A stretch of 64,000 nt of DNA from Actinospica sp035552695 (GCF_035552695.1 NZ_DASZKT010000044.1:1-64000); one strand, 5' to 3'. Positions 33,085 through 42,398 are shown, counted from the first letter of the stretch. Program-made: numbers and translations. Notes: generated from the letters alone by a model not told the origin.

Positions 33085-34718
33085 CTCGCAACGCTCCCCG
33101 GTGCTTGTTCCCGACGCGCCATCAGCGCGAGCACCACTATCCAGCCATTCAGCAGGCCGAGGAGGAACATCGGGGCGAACTGGAGCCCGGAGGTCGCGGT
33201 GCGCAGGGCGGCCACGGCGACCCACACCGCGCACGTGCCGCCGGACCAGGCCCAGATCCCGATCCAGAGCCGCCGGTTCTTGCGCCCGGCGCCCCGGCCG
33301 CCGGTCGGCTTCCAGCCCATCGGACGGCCGCGCAGCAGATCCCAGATGGCGAACAGGTGGGCCCAGCCGTAGAGCAGCTTGGCCATGTAGGCCGAGGGGC
33401 CGAAGCGGCAGCGGTGCCACAGCGGGAATATCAGGATATTGTAGATGAGCGAAGGTGCGATGAAGACGTAGTTGATCAGCCGCACCCGATCCGGGAGGAA
33501 CAACAGCATCGTCAACGGGATCAGCGGAGTGATGACGGTGAACAGGGCGGTGTGCAGGTAGTAGCAGAACCCGGAGAAGTAGCAGCAGCGGGTGCGCAGC
33601 TTGAGCTTGTGCTTCCAGAACTTCTCGTGCTTGAGCAGGTCCATCGATCCCATGCACCAGCGGTACTGCTGCACGAAGAAGGCGTCGGGTGTCTCCGGGC
33701 ACAGGCCGGCCGCCAGCGGGACCGGCACGTAGCGCAGATCCCAGCCCTGGCGACGCAGGTCGAATCCGGTGTGCACGTCCTCGGAGTGGCCGATGAGCGT
33801 GGAGCCGCCGTTCTCCCGCAGTGCCTCGCGGCGGTAGATCGCGCAGCTGCCCACGCAGATGGCGCCGTTGCGCTGGTCCCGGGACACCTGGACGAGCCGG
33901 TAGAAGAGCTCCTGGACCGCTCCTGCGCCCCGCTCCATCCTGGTCTGGCCGCTGTGCGTGCGGAAGAACTGCGGGGACTGGACTATGCCGAGCCTGGGCT
34001 CGGCCGCCATGTACGGCAGCAGATGCCGGGGCAGATCCGCGCGCGGGTTGAAGTCGGCGTCGAGGACGAGGACGAACTCGCCCTCCGAGTTCGAGAAGCC
34101 GTAGCGGAGGTTTCCGGCCTTCTTGAACCACCCGCGCGGGTTCTCGCCGTCGAGCGGGCGGGTCAGGTACCTGAAGCCGAAGTCGGCCGCCAGTTCGGCA
34201 GCCTCGGGGTCCGCGCCGTCATCGAGCACGTAGACGGTGCACAGGCCCGGATACCGCCGCATCAGCGCGGACACACCGGTCCACGTGTTGCTCAGGACTT
34301 CGAGGTCCTCGCGGCAGATCGGCAGGAACACGTCGAGTGACGGATGGTCCCGCGGCATCCACTCCGCGACCAGCCGCTCGTGGGCGGCCATGTCGAAGTC
34401 CTTCGTGCCGATGTTCACCCAGAGCGAGATCACGTAGTAGAGCACGGTGAACAGGAAGAAGGGCGCGAGGACCAGCAGCGGTTTCTCGGTGATGACGAAG
34501 CGGAACTGCGAGATCGTCAGCACGAGGAACGAGGCCACCGACACGCGCATGAGCAGTTGGCGGTTGCGGCCGTCGTAGAGCTTCGTCTCGGCGTCGGTCG
34601 GCGGATGCGGGAGCCGCGACGGCACCGACGGCGTCGTGAACGCTCCGGTGTCGTCCGAGCCCGGTATGGCGACGAGCGTGGTCGCGGTTTCGTCGCGTTC
34701 GTCTTCCAGGATGGACAT
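33081..34718 (-). CDS. Cellulose-synthase-like processive glycosyltransferase (GT2), membrane
   Basis: A 545-residue GT2 enzyme. After an N-terminal cytoplasmic tail come two membrane helices (VSVASFLVLTISQFRFV, PLLVLAPFFLFTVLYYVISLW), the catalytic domain with VYVLDDGADPEA, the DxD-type LDADFNPRADLPRH, the base region GHSEDVHTGFDL, and QxxRW as QQYRWCMGSMDLL, then several C-terminal helices. These are hallmarks of cellulose/hyaluronan-synthase-type polymerases. ATG 34718 overlaps the upstream stop (TGATG). Probably makes and exports a beta-linked surface polysaccharide; no PilZ domain is seen. Confidence 0.9.
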   Translation of the reverse strand: MSILEDERDETATTLVAIPGSDDTGAFTTPSVPSRLPHPPTDAETKLYDGRNRQLLMRVSVASFLVLTISQFRFVITEKPLLVLAPFFLFTVLYYVISLWVNIGTKDFDMAAHERLVAEWMPRDHPSLDVFLPICREDLEVLSNTWTGVSALMRRYPGLCTVYVLDDGADPEAAELAADFGFRYLTRPLDGENPRGWFKKAGNLRYGFSNSEGEFVLVLDADFNPRADLPRHLLPYMAAEPRLGIVQSPQFFRTHSGQTRMERGAGAVQELFYRLVQVSRDQRNGAICVGSCAIYRREALRENGGSTLIGHSEDVHTGFDLRRQGWDLRYVPVPLAAGLCPETPDAFFVQQYRWCMGSMDLLKHEKFWKHKLKLRTRCCYFSGFCYYLHTALFTVITPLIPLTMLLFLPDRVRLINYVFIAPSLIYNILIFPLWHRCRFGPSAYMAKLLYGWAHLFAIWDLLRGRPMGWKPTGGRGAGRKNRRLWIGIWAWSGGTCAVWVAVAALRTATSGLQFAPMFLLGLLNGWIVVLALMARREQAPGSVAS

Positions 34719-36316
34719 CAGCGCGCTCCCTGGTACTGCCAGATGGTGAACTGACCGCGCCATGTGGCGCCGCTGTACGGGACCTCGGCGACGATGTGGT
34801 AGCCGCACTTGTTCGCGCAGCCGGCCATCGCCGCGGCGATCGCGTGATCGGTGCTCGAGGTATCTCCGAAGTCGAGCACGATGAGGTCGAAGTAGTGGTT
34901 CTTCACCGCGGCCACGTACGCGGGCACCCCGCTGATCTCCTTGTGGTCCGCATGGCTGAAGTAGCTGAAGGCCCAGGTGTTGTTCCACTGGTGCCAGGTG
35001 GTGTCCGTGAGCAGGTAGTACGCCTCGACGTCGTAGTCCTCGACGAGATACTGCGCCGTGCCGGAGGTGACGTGGCGTTTCATCGCCTCGGCGACCGGCT
35101 GGGCGTTGGGCCAGGTGTGGAAGTACGCGTCGGCCTGCGCGGCACCGGTGCTCACCGTCGTCAGCAGGGCGGCGGCCGTGATCAGCGAGGCGGTGACCAG
35201 GCGGAAGGGCGTGCTGCGTAGCAGGCCGGGCAGGGCGCGGGAGACTTCGGTCACGACGTAGCCGGCGGCCAGGCAGGCGAACCAGGCCCCGAAGTCGACG
35301 TGTTTCTCCAGCGACGTGTCCGTGGTTATCCGCAGCTGGTTGAGCGGCGCGACGACCGAGGCGAGTACGAGCGTGGCCAGCAGGGCGCTTTGCAGCCTGG
35401 ACCGGCGCAGGAGCAGGGCGACGAGCAGTCCGAGCGCCCCGAACGCGAGTGGCCAGCCCACCCAGCGCAGGACTTCGTGCACGATCACCGTGCGGTGGGT
35501 GAGGCCCGCGGCCCTGGTCAGCGTGGTCGAGGTGATGCCGTCGATGTAGAAGGCGCCGCCGGCGGCGAGGCCGAGGGCGAGCAGCGAGACGGCGAGCGCC
35601 GCGACCCCGGCCGCGCGGCGGATCTTCGCGCCGTGGCCGACCTGCGGATGGGCCCTGATCACGAGAATGGCCAGCACGAACGGGTCCCACAGCGCCATCG
35701 TGTACTTCGTGGCGTCGGCGAGGGCGAGCAGCACCGCGCACAGCGGCCACCACCCGGCCTCCTCCGACGCGTCTCCCGCGCGCAACGCGCAGTACACGGC
35801 GGTCACCATCAGCGCGAACGCCATCGGATCGTAGGTGGCGAACGCGCCGAGCGCCTGGGTCGGGCCGAGCGACATGAAGATCGCGCAGGCCGCGACGGCG
35901 GCGATCCGGCCGAACAGCATGCGGGCGCAGGCCCAGAGCATCGCCGTGGCCCAGAGCATGAACGCCAGCGAGAGCAGCCGCGCTCCGACCAGCCCGCCGA
36001 GGTTGTCCGCCACGGCGGCGATCGGCGGATAGATCGTCGGGGCGCCGGAGAAGTAGGTCGAGTACGCCGGAATGGGCCAGCCGTGGATCCAGTGGTCCAG
36101 CTCCTGGTGACCGGCGTAGAGATAGGTGGCCTCGTCGACGAACGCCGTGTTGAGGCGCAGCAGCCGGACGGACAGCGCGGCTTGCACGCCGAGCAGCGCG
36201 AACAGCGGCCAGGGCACCGCGGCGAGACGGCCGAGCAGGCCGTGCCGCGCGCTCGTCGGTGGATCCTCGGCCCGACCGGTAGCCGGTACGGGCGCAGCCT
36301 CGGGTAAAGACCGCAT
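34718..36316 (-). CDS. PMT/ArnT-like (GT39/GT83 type) integral membrane glycosyltransferase
   Basis: A 532-residue polytopic protein with about ten hydrophobic segments. The first extracytoplasmic loop carries an acidic pair in NTAFVDEATYLYAGHQ, the usual catalytic loop of lipid-phosphate-sugar-dependent GT-C enzymes, followed by YPPIAAVADNLGGLVGARLLSL. The C-terminal soluble part (res ~420-532) is probably extracytoplasmic. It is first in the operon with the GT2 and GH26-like genes, with a 4-gene-free promoter region of nearly 500 nt upstream. Confidence 0.82.
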   Translation of the reverse strand: MRSLPEAAPVPATGRAEDPPTSARHGLLGRLAAVPWPLFALLGVQAALSVRLLRLNTAFVDEATYLYAGHQELDHWIHGWPIPAYSTYFSGAPTIYPPIAAVADNLGGLVGARLLSLAFMLWATAMLWACARMLFGRIAAVAACAIFMSLGPTQALGAFATYDPMAFALMVTAVYCALRAGDASEEAGWWPLCAVLLALADATKYTMALWDPFVLAILVIRAHPQVGHGAKIRRAAGVAALAVSLLALGLAAGGAFYIDGITSTTLTRAAGLTHRTVIVHEVLRWVGWPLAFGALGLLVALLLRRSRLQSALLATLVLASVVAPLNQLRITTDTSLEKHVDFGAWFACLAAGYVVTEVSRALPGLLRSTPFRLVTASLITAAALLTTVSTGAAQADAYFHTWPNAQPVAEAMKRHVTSGTAQYLVEDYDVEAYYLLTDTTWHQWNNTWAFSYFSHADHKEISGVPAYVAAVKNHYFDLIVLDFGDTSSTDHAIAAAMAGCANKCGYHIVAEVPYSGATWRGQFTIWQYQGAR

Positions 36317-36812
36317 GACCCCCCCTTGGGTTTAATGTGGCGCGCCTTATACGCGCGCGTCGTGAACAGCCCGGGTCCGCGACGTGACAATTCGATTAGT
36401 TCTCTGAGTTGGAGCGAAAAGGAGGGGCACTCAAAGGTCTTCGATGACCGGCAATCCTCCGGCTCCATTCAACGGCGCGAGCGTAGCGTGGTCGATTTCA
36501 CCAAGTCCACTCGCGGTTCCGTACTGTTACAAACCTAAGGTCAGCGCGCTCCATTCGCGCGCCCCCGCGCGACGTCGGACGGGGGATGCAGGAAACATCC
36601 GTACAACGTTGCGTTTACCTGGATTTCTTATTGGGTGGAATGTAGAGGCGTTCTCTATAACGCTTTGGTGAACTTGCCGATCTGATCATGGAAGTCCCCT
36701 TATGTTCACGGCGTAGTCAAGGCTCGGTAAAGCCCGGCGGCTGGTGGGCCGCGGACGGGCGGAGCCGACGAGGCCGGTGCCCGGTACGCCGGGCTGTGGG
36801 AGGGACCGTTTC
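36317..36812. other. Divergent regulatory region between glycan operon and secreted propeller gene
   Basis: No gene is supported over 496 nt. The stretch is less GC-rich than its surroundings. An inverted repeat GCGTT (36648-36652) / AACGC (36659-36663) lies about 150 nt before the plus-strand start; both divergent promoters should be here. Confidence 0.5.
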
Positions 36813-39800
36813 ATGCTGCGTTCTTCGTCGCCCCATGCCGCCGTCAGGGTGTGGCTGACCGTGCTCGCCCTACTCGTCGGCCTGCTGGTCGCGATCGTGC
36901 CGGCTGCGAGCCCGGCGCACGCCGACAACGTGACCGTTTCCAGCGACAACCAGCGCACGGGCTGGGATCCGAACGAGTCGACGCTCTCTCCGGGAGCGGT
37001 GACCGGCAGCGACTTCGGACAGCTCTTCTCGACCGCGCTCACCGGTCAGATCTATGCGCAGCCGCTGGTGGTGGGTTCGACGGTGATCGTCGGGACCGAG
37101 GAGAACTACGTCTACGGCCTCAACAGCGAGACCGGCGCGATCCTTTGGTCGACGTACTTAGGCCCGTCCTGGCCCGCCTCGACGATCGGGTGTGGCGACC
37201 TCGTACCAGACATCGGAATCACCTCGACCCCGGTCTACGACCCGTCCTCCGGCTACATCTACCTCACGGCGAAGGTGAACGACGGTGCGAACGCGTCGGT
37301 GCCGCATTACTACCTTTACGCCCTCAGCGCGACGACCGGCGCGGTGCGCACCGGCTGGCCGGTGACGATCGCGGGCTCGCCGTCGAACGATTCCACTAAC
37401 ACCTTCGACACGGAGGACGAGCTGCAGCGCCCTGGAATGCTGCTGCAGAACGGCAGCATTTACATGGCCTTCGGCGGCCACTGCGACCACAAGCCGTACC
37501 GCGGCTACGTGGTCGGGGTGAACACGAGCACGCAGTCGCCGCACATGTGGACCACCGAGGCCGGACCCGACGCGTCGGGTGCGGGCATCTGGCAGTCCGG
37601 CGGCGGCATCGTCTCGGACGGTTCGAACGGAATGTTCATCGCCACCGGAAACGGCGTCACTCCTCCTGTCGGCGTCGGCACCTCGCCTCCGGCGACGCTC
37701 TCCGAGTCCGTGGTCCACCTGACCGTCGGCTCCGGCGGCACCATCTCCGCATCGGACTTCTTCGCCCCGGCCGACGCGGCCACGCTCGACGCGAACGACC
37801 AGGACCTCGCGTCCGGCGGCCCGGTCGCGCTCCCGGACGCGGAGTTCGGCACCGCGACGTATCCGCACCTGATGGCGGTGATCGGCAAGGAGGGCCGGCT
37901 GTTCCTGCTCAACCGGGATTCCCTCGGCGGCCGCGGCCAGGGAACGAACGGCGGCGACCTGATCCTCGGTCAGAGCACGCTGTCCGGAGTGTGGGGGCAT
38001 CCCGCGGTCTGGGGCGGGGACGGCGGCTACGTCTACGTCGACGAGTCCAAGAGCAACCTCGTCGCGCTCAGCTACGGCCTGACCGGCACCGGAAAACCCG
38101 CGCTGCACGTGGCCGGAAACAGCCAGGAGACCTTCGGCTACACCTCCGGCTCGCCCGTGGTGACCTCGAGCGGAACGACGTCGGGTTCCGCGCTGGTGTG
38201 GATCATCCAGTCCGCCGACGCCACCGGCGCGAGCGGCCAGCTGATGGTGTACAACGCCGTGCCCTCAAGCGGCGTGATGACCCTGCTGCGCTCCTGGCCG
38301 CTCGGCAAGGTCTCCAAGTTCTCGGTGCCCGCGACCAACAACGGCCGCGTGTACGTCGGCACCCGCGACGGCAACCTGATCGCGTTCGGCGCCCCGACGA
38401 CGCAGGCGCTGCAGGGCACCTCGGTCGGCCTCGGGCAGGTGGCCGTCGGCTCCAGCGGCACGGCCACGGCCACACTGACGGCGGCCAAGACGGTCACGGT
38501 CTCGGCAGTGAGCGCGGCTTCGCCGTTCTCGGCAGGCGCGACCACCCCGTCGCTGCCGGTGACGCTGACGGCCGGTCAGACGATCAGCGTGCCCGTGGGC
38601 TACTCGCCGACCACCTGGGGCGCGGATACCGGCGCGCTGTCGCTGACCACGGACGCGGGCACCATCAACGTCGGGCTGAGCGGCACCGGGACCCAACCGG
38701 GCTTGGGCGCGGCGCCGACGGCCCTCGACTGGGGGACCATGGCCGTGGGCAGCTCTGAAACACTGACCGTGGGCGTGACGAACACCGGCACGAGCAGTGA
38801 GACCTTCACCGGGGTGACCGGGCCCGGCTCACCGTTCTCCACGAGCGGGCTACCCAACGTCGGCGACACGTTGGCCGCCGGAGTCTCCGACACCATCAGC
38901 GTCACATACACGCCGACTCTCGCCGAGAGTGACAGCTCGTCGATCGTGCTCACCAGTGATCAGGGTTCGGTGACGATCCCGCTGACGGGTATCGCGATCA
39001 ACTCCGATCCGCAGGTGACGATCAGTCCGACGAGCCTGTCCTTCGGCAATGTCGCCGTCGGCGCGAGCGCGACGCAGACCTTCACCGTGTCGAACACCGG
39101 CAATATCAACCTGACGGTGACCAAGGCCGCTCCACCGACCGCCCCGTTCGGCGCCGTCAACCCGATCCCTGAGGGCCAGCAACTCGCTCCCGGCGAGAGC
39201 TACACGGTGTCGGTGACGTTCACACCGACCGCGGTGGCGAGTTACTCGGGAACCTACGAGGTCACCACCGATACCGGCCAGGGCGCGATGGACATCTCCG
39301 TGACCGGCGGCGGCACGCCCGCGACCGGCGGCACCGCGATCACCGCGCCGGGTGGCGGCTGGACGGTCAACGGCGCGGCCACGACCTCGGGCAAGAATCT
39401 GGTGCTGACCAAGCTGAACACGAATAAGGCGGCCTCCGCGGTCTACGGCACGCCCGTGCCGAGCGCCGGTCTGACCGCGAGCTTCACCGCGCAGCTGAAC
39501 GGAGGCACCGGCGGCACGGGCCTGACCTTCAGCCTGCTCGACGCGACGAAGTCGACCGCGACGTCGGTCGGCGGCAACGGCGGCGGAATGGGCTTCTCCG
39601 GGTTGAGCGGGGTGGCCGTCGTGCTGAGCACCTATCAACAGTCCGGGGCCCCGTCGAACAACTTCGTCGGCATCGCGACCGGCGGCAGCGGCGGCACCTT
39701 GACCTATCTGGCCACCTCGACGAACATCGGCGCCCTGCGCACCGGAACGCACACGGTCACTGTCCAGGTCACCATGGGCGGACAGCTCGACGTCTCGGTG

Positions 39801-40508
39801 GACGGCACGCTGGTCCTCTCACCGACCGTGACCCTGCCGGCCAACGTGCTCCCGGCCTTCACCGGGGCGACCGGCGGCACCACGGACAACCACATCGTCA
39901 GCGGCGTGTCGATCTCGGCGAACGGCGCAGCGCTCCCGGCGCCCGGCGGCAGCTGGTCGTACAACGGCGTCGCCACGATGAGCGGCAGTGGCAGTCTGCT
40001 GACGCCCGCGACCGCCAACCAGGCCGGAGCGGCGGTCGATCCGACGGCGATCTCCGCGGCGAACTTCGAGGCCGGATTCACCTCGGTCATCACCGGCGGC
40101 ACCGGCGGAGACGGACTCACCGTGAGCCTGTTCGACGCCTCGTCGGTGAGTCCGAGCTCGGTGGGCAACCACGGCAACGGCGTCGGCGCGACCGGGCTCG
40201 CCGGGATCTACGTGATCCTCAACACCTACACCGGCGGCAAGGTGGCCTCCAGCGTGTCCATCGGGACCAATCCCACCTCGGGCACGGCACCGAAACTGCT
40301 CTACACCACGACGAGCGTGCCCAGCCTGCTCGGCTCACACCAGGTGTGGGTGACCGTCTACAACGGCGTGCTCACGGTAGCGGTCGACGGGACACAGGTG
40401 CTGCAAGGCGCGGTCACGCTGCCCAGCTCCGTGCTCCCGGCGTTCACCGCCGGCACCGGCGCGACGACGGACACGCAGACGGTGAGCGGAGTCACGATGC
40501 AGTACTGA
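36813..40508 (+). CDS. Large secreted protein: beta-propeller, ASH/choice-of-anchor repeats and two L-type-lectin-like domains
   Basis: A 1,231-residue exported protein. Signal peptide: VWLTVLALLVGLLVAIVPAASPAHA. Res ~35-525 form a PQQ-like propeller (YVYGLNSETGAILWSTYL, YLYALSATTGAVRTGWP, NNGRVYVGTRDGNLIAFG). Res ~530-845 hold three immunoglobulin-like choice-of-anchor-D/ASH repeats (SFGNVAVGASATQTFTVSNTG type). Res ~855-1231 are two repeats of a lectin-like jelly roll (GGTGGTGLTFSLLD and GGTGGDGLTVSLFD). ATG 36813 follows GGGAGGG by 8 nt. No LPXTG or membrane anchor. Likely a surface or secreted carbohydrate-binding protein; catalytic activity is not evident. Confidence 0.82.
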   Translation: MLRSSSPHAAVRVWLTVLALLVGLLVAIVPAASPAHADNVTVSSDNQRTGWDPNESTLSPGAVTGSDFGQLFSTALTGQIYAQPLVVGSTVIVGTEENYVYGLNSETGAILWSTYLGPSWPASTIGCGDLVPDIGITSTPVYDPSSGYIYLTAKVNDGANASVPHYYLYALSATTGAVRTGWPVTIAGSPSNDSTNTFDTEDELQRPGMLLQNGSIYMAFGGHCDHKPYRGYVVGVNTSTQSPHMWTTEAGPDASGAGIWQSGGGIVSDGSNGMFIATGNGVTPPVGVGTSPPATLSESVVHLTVGSGGTISASDFFAPADAATLDANDQDLASGGPVALPDAEFGTATYPHLMAVIGKEGRLFLLNRDSLGGRGQGTNGGDLILGQSTLSGVWGHPAVWGGDGGYVYVDESKSNLVALSYGLTGTGKPALHVAGNSQETFGYTSGSPVVTSSGTTSGSALVWIIQSADATGASGQLMVYNAVPSSGVMTLLRSWPLGKVSKFSVPATNNGRVYVGTRDGNLIAFGAPTTQALQGTSVGLGQVAVGSSGTATATLTAAKTVTVSAVSAASPFSAGATTPSLPVTLTAGQTISVPVGYSPTTWGADTGALSLTTDAGTINVGLSGTGTQPGLGAAPTALDWGTMAVGSSETLTVGVTNTGTSSETFTGVTGPGSPFSTSGLPNVGDTLAAGVSDTISVTYTPTLAESDSSSIVLTSDQGSVTIPLTGIAINSDPQVTISPTSLSFGNVAVGASATQTFTVSNTGNINLTVTKAAPPTAPFGAVNPIPEGQQLAPGESYTVSVTFTPTAVASYSGTYEVTTDTGQGAMDISVTGGGTPATGGTAITAPGGGWTVNGAATTSGKNLVLTKLNTNKAASAVYGTPVPSAGLTASFTAQLNGGTGGTGLTFSLLDATKSTATSVGGNGGGMGFSGLSGVAVVLSTYQQSGAPSNNFVGIATGGSGGTLTYLATSTNIGALRTGTHTVTVQVTMGGQLDVSVDGTLVLSPTVTLPANVLPAFTGATGGTTDNHIVSGVSISANGAALPAPGGSWSYNGVATMSGSGSLLTPATANQAGAAVDPTAISAANFEAGFTSVITGGTGGDGLTVSLFDASSVSPSSVGNHGNGVGATGLAGIYVILNTYTGGKVASSVSIGTNPTSGTAPKLLYTTTSVPSLLGSHQVWVTVYNGVLTVAVDGTQVLQGAVTLPSSVLPAFTAGTGATTDTQTVSGVTMQY

Positions 40509-40540
40509 TCGCGGAAAACTGCCCGCGCAGTACTGATCGC
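40499..40540 (+). repeat. 14-nt direct repeat around the stop codon of the propeller gene
   Basis: GCAGTACTGATCGC occurs at 40499-40512 (containing the last codons and stop) and at 40527-40540, 28 nt apart; a small local duplication. Confidence 0.6.
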
Positions 40541-40585
40541 TCGCGAGTGAACCGGTGCCCGCCTCGGCTCAGGGGTGGGCACCGG

Positions 40586-40591
40586 TACGCT
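40586..40591 (+). promoter_or_regulatory. -10 box of a leaderless promoter
   Basis: TACGCT lies exactly 7 nt before GTG 40599, supporting that GTG as a leaderless start. Confidence 0.5.
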
Positions 40592-40598
40592 CGAAACC

Positions 40599-41681
40599 GT
40601 GCCGATCATCGAAGACCCCTCCGCCGACGACGTCCTGCTGCGCACCGAGGGCCGCGCGGCTTTCCTGACGCTGAACCGACCCAAGGCCATCAACGCCCTC
40701 ACCCGCGGCATGGTGCAGCGGATCGCCGCGGCGCTCGATGGGTGGCAGGCGGACCCGTCGATCGAGTCCGTGGTCATCACAGGCGCGGGGGAGCGCGGCC
40801 TGTGTGCCGGCGGGGACATCCGTGCCGTGCGCGAGTCGGTGATCACCGGTCGCCCGCGCGAGGCGGCCGAGTTCTGGCGCGACGAGTACCGGCTCAACCT
40901 CGCCATCGCGCGCTACCCCAAGCCGTACGTCGCGATCATGGACGGCATCGTGATGGGCGGCGGCGTCGGCATCTCCGCCCACGGCTCCGTCCGCATCGTC
41001 ACCGAGCGCTCCCGCGTAGCCATGCCCGAGACCGGCATCGGCTTCATCCCCGACGTCGGCGGCACCTACCTGCTCTCCCGAGCCCCCGGCGAACTCGGCA
41101 CCCACCTCGCCCTCACCGGCACCGCGGTCGGCGCGGGCGACGCCGTGCTGTGCGGCCTGGCTGATCACTTCGTCCCCTCCGCCGCGCTCCGGGACTTCAC
41201 CTTCACCGCCGCCCTCGCCACCGAAGACGCGAGCGCCGCCCTCAAGACCTTCGCCGCCCCCGTCCCCGACGCGGAATTCGCGGTACACCGCACCTGGATC
41301 GACGAGTGCTACGCCGCCGACACCGTCGAAGAGATCGTCGACCGCCTCCAGCGCCACGCCAGCCCCGCGGCCAACCAGGCCGCCGCCACGATCCTCACCA
41401 AGTCCCCGACCGCCCTCAAGGTCACCCTCGCCGCCGTCCGCCGCGCCCGAGACCTCCCCGACCTCCAGCACGTGCTCGAACAGGAATTCCTCGTCTCCTG
41501 CTCCGGCCTCGCCGAGCCCGACCTAGCCGAAGGCATCCGCGCCCAAGTCGTCGACAAGGACCGCAACCCCCACTGGCGCCCCGCCACCCTCGCCGAGGTC
41601 CCCGATACCGTAGTCGCCCGCTACTTCACCCCGCCGCGAGTCGGCGACGACCACGCCTACCTGGGACGACTTTTCTCGTAG
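40599..41681 (+). CDS. Enoyl-CoA hydratase/isomerase family, 3-hydroxyisobutyryl-CoA hydrolase-like
   Basis: A 360-residue crotonase-fold enzyme. RAAFLTLNRPKAINALTRGMVQ, GAGERGLCAGGDIRAVRES (oxyanion hole), GGVGISAHGSVRIVTERSRVAMPETGIGFIPDVGGTYLLSR and a long C-terminal region (HRTWIDECYAADTVEEIVDRLQ) match 3-hydroxyisobutyryl-CoA hydrolase of valine catabolism better than plain enoyl-CoA hydratase. GTG 40599 is used because TACGCT precedes it by 7 nt; GTG 40575 is the longer alternative. It is monocistronic, and repeat copy B starts 4 nt after its stop. Confidence 0.87.
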   Translation: MPIIEDPSADDVLLRTEGRAAFLTLNRPKAINALTRGMVQRIAAALDGWQADPSIESVVITGAGERGLCAGGDIRAVRESVITGRPREAAEFWRDEYRLNLAIARYPKPYVAIMDGIVMGGGVGISAHGSVRIVTERSRVAMPETGIGFIPDVGGTYLLSRAPGELGTHLALTGTAVGAGDAVLCGLADHFVPSAALRDFTFTAALATEDASAALKTFAAPVPDAEFAVHRTWIDECYAADTVEEIVDRLQRHASPAANQAAATILTKSPTALKVTLAAVRRARDLPDLQHVLEQEFLVSCSGLAEPDLAEGIRAQVVDKDRNPHWRPATLAEVPDTVVARYFTPPRVGDDHAYLGRLFS

Positions 41682-41684
41682 GGC

Positions 41685-41848
41685 CTGAGGTTCTCGAAAT
41701 CGCCGCTTCGCGACTGTGATGATGAGGCGCGCCTCGGTTCCGCTCGGTTTGAGGCGCGTTGGCGATCGTGCGGTCCGTAGTCGGCCCTACCTGCGGCCCG
41801 ATGCTCCGCTGCGCTCCGTCGGGCCTACGTCCGGGCCGATTACTTACG
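41685..41848 (+). repeat. Dispersed repeat family, copy B (first module only)
   Basis: Starts CTGAGGTTCTCGAAATCGCC, the same opening as copy A, and follows module 1 through GATGCTCCGCTGCGCTCCG and GGGCCTACGTCCGGGCCGAT. It ends at the MarR stop codon (41849); module 2 is missing. Like copy A it begins 4 nt after a stop codon, in the same direction as the upstream gene. Confidence 0.85.
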
Positions 41849-42322
41849 TTACTTACGACCTGCTTCTGGCTGTGTGGGGTTCAGGGCCAGGGCGGCGATG
41901 CAGGTGCGCAGCGCCGCGGCGAGCTGGTGGCGCTGGTCGGGGTCGAGTTCGGCGAGCATGCGCTGTTCGATGGCCGTGACTGCGGCGTCGCAGGCCTGCA
42001 GGATTGCGCGCCCCTGGTCGGTGAGCGCGGTCTGCCGGATCCGTCCGTGCGTGGGGTGGTGGCTGCGGCTAATCCAGGCGCGCTGTTCGAGCTCGCGCAG
42101 GTTCTCGTTCATGCTCTGCGGGGTGATGAACGCGCGTCGTGCCAGCTCGGCGTTGGACAGGCCCGGCTCCTCGGCCAGCGCCGTGAGCACGGCGAACTGG
42201 GCGAGTGTGACGCCGTGCTCGTGCAGGGCCCGGGCCATCTGGGCGTGGAGCGCGGCCTGGGCCAGTTTGATCAGGTATCCGGGCCGGTCAGCGGTGCTCT
42301 GCGCTCGGCGTGGACCGCTCAT
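41849..42322 (-). CDS. MarR-family transcriptional regulator
   Basis: A 157-residue MarR protein: dimerisation helices at both ends and a winged helix (res ~45-115; QFAVLTALAEEPGLSNAELARRAFITPQSMNENLRELEQRAWISRSHHPTHGRIRQTALTDQGRAIL). It is divergent from a VOC-family gene with a perfect palindrome between them (42399-42419) plus a degenerate copy. It probably represses itself and the VOC gene and is released by a small aromatic or electrophile. Its 3' end abuts repeat copy B. Confidence 0.92.
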   Translation of the reverse strand: MSGPRRAQSTADRPGYLIKLAQAALHAQMARALHEHGVTLAQFAVLTALAEEPGLSNAELARRAFITPQSMNENLRELEQRAWISRSHHPTHGRIRQTALTDQGRAILQACDAAVTAIEQRMLAELDPDQRHQLAAALRTCIAALALNPTQPEAGRK

Positions 42323-42356
42323 GGCCCCTCCTTCGCCCTTGGTGCTACTCGACGTG

Positions 42357-42373
42357 TATCAGGTTACCTTGCA
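42357..42373. promoter_or_regulatory. Second, degenerate MarR operator (predicted)
   Basis: TATCAGGTTACCTTGCA shares TATCAGGTT-CCT with the perfect palindrome at 42399-42419 and lies close to the MarR start. Confidence 0.55.
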
Positions 42374-42398
42374 TTGTTCGGGGTGCGAGCCTACGCTT

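Noticed and set aside
32116..34131. Long 671-residue frame containing the GH26-like protein
   Set aside because: The first half is an Arg/Pro-rich shadow of the GT2 gene; only the part from about 33084 has family motifs.
33081..35753. Single 890-residue protein spanning the GT2 gene and much of the GT-C gene
   Set aside because: The upstream part is a shadow frame of the PMT-like gene; the GT2 start at 34718 overlaps that gene's stop (TGATG).
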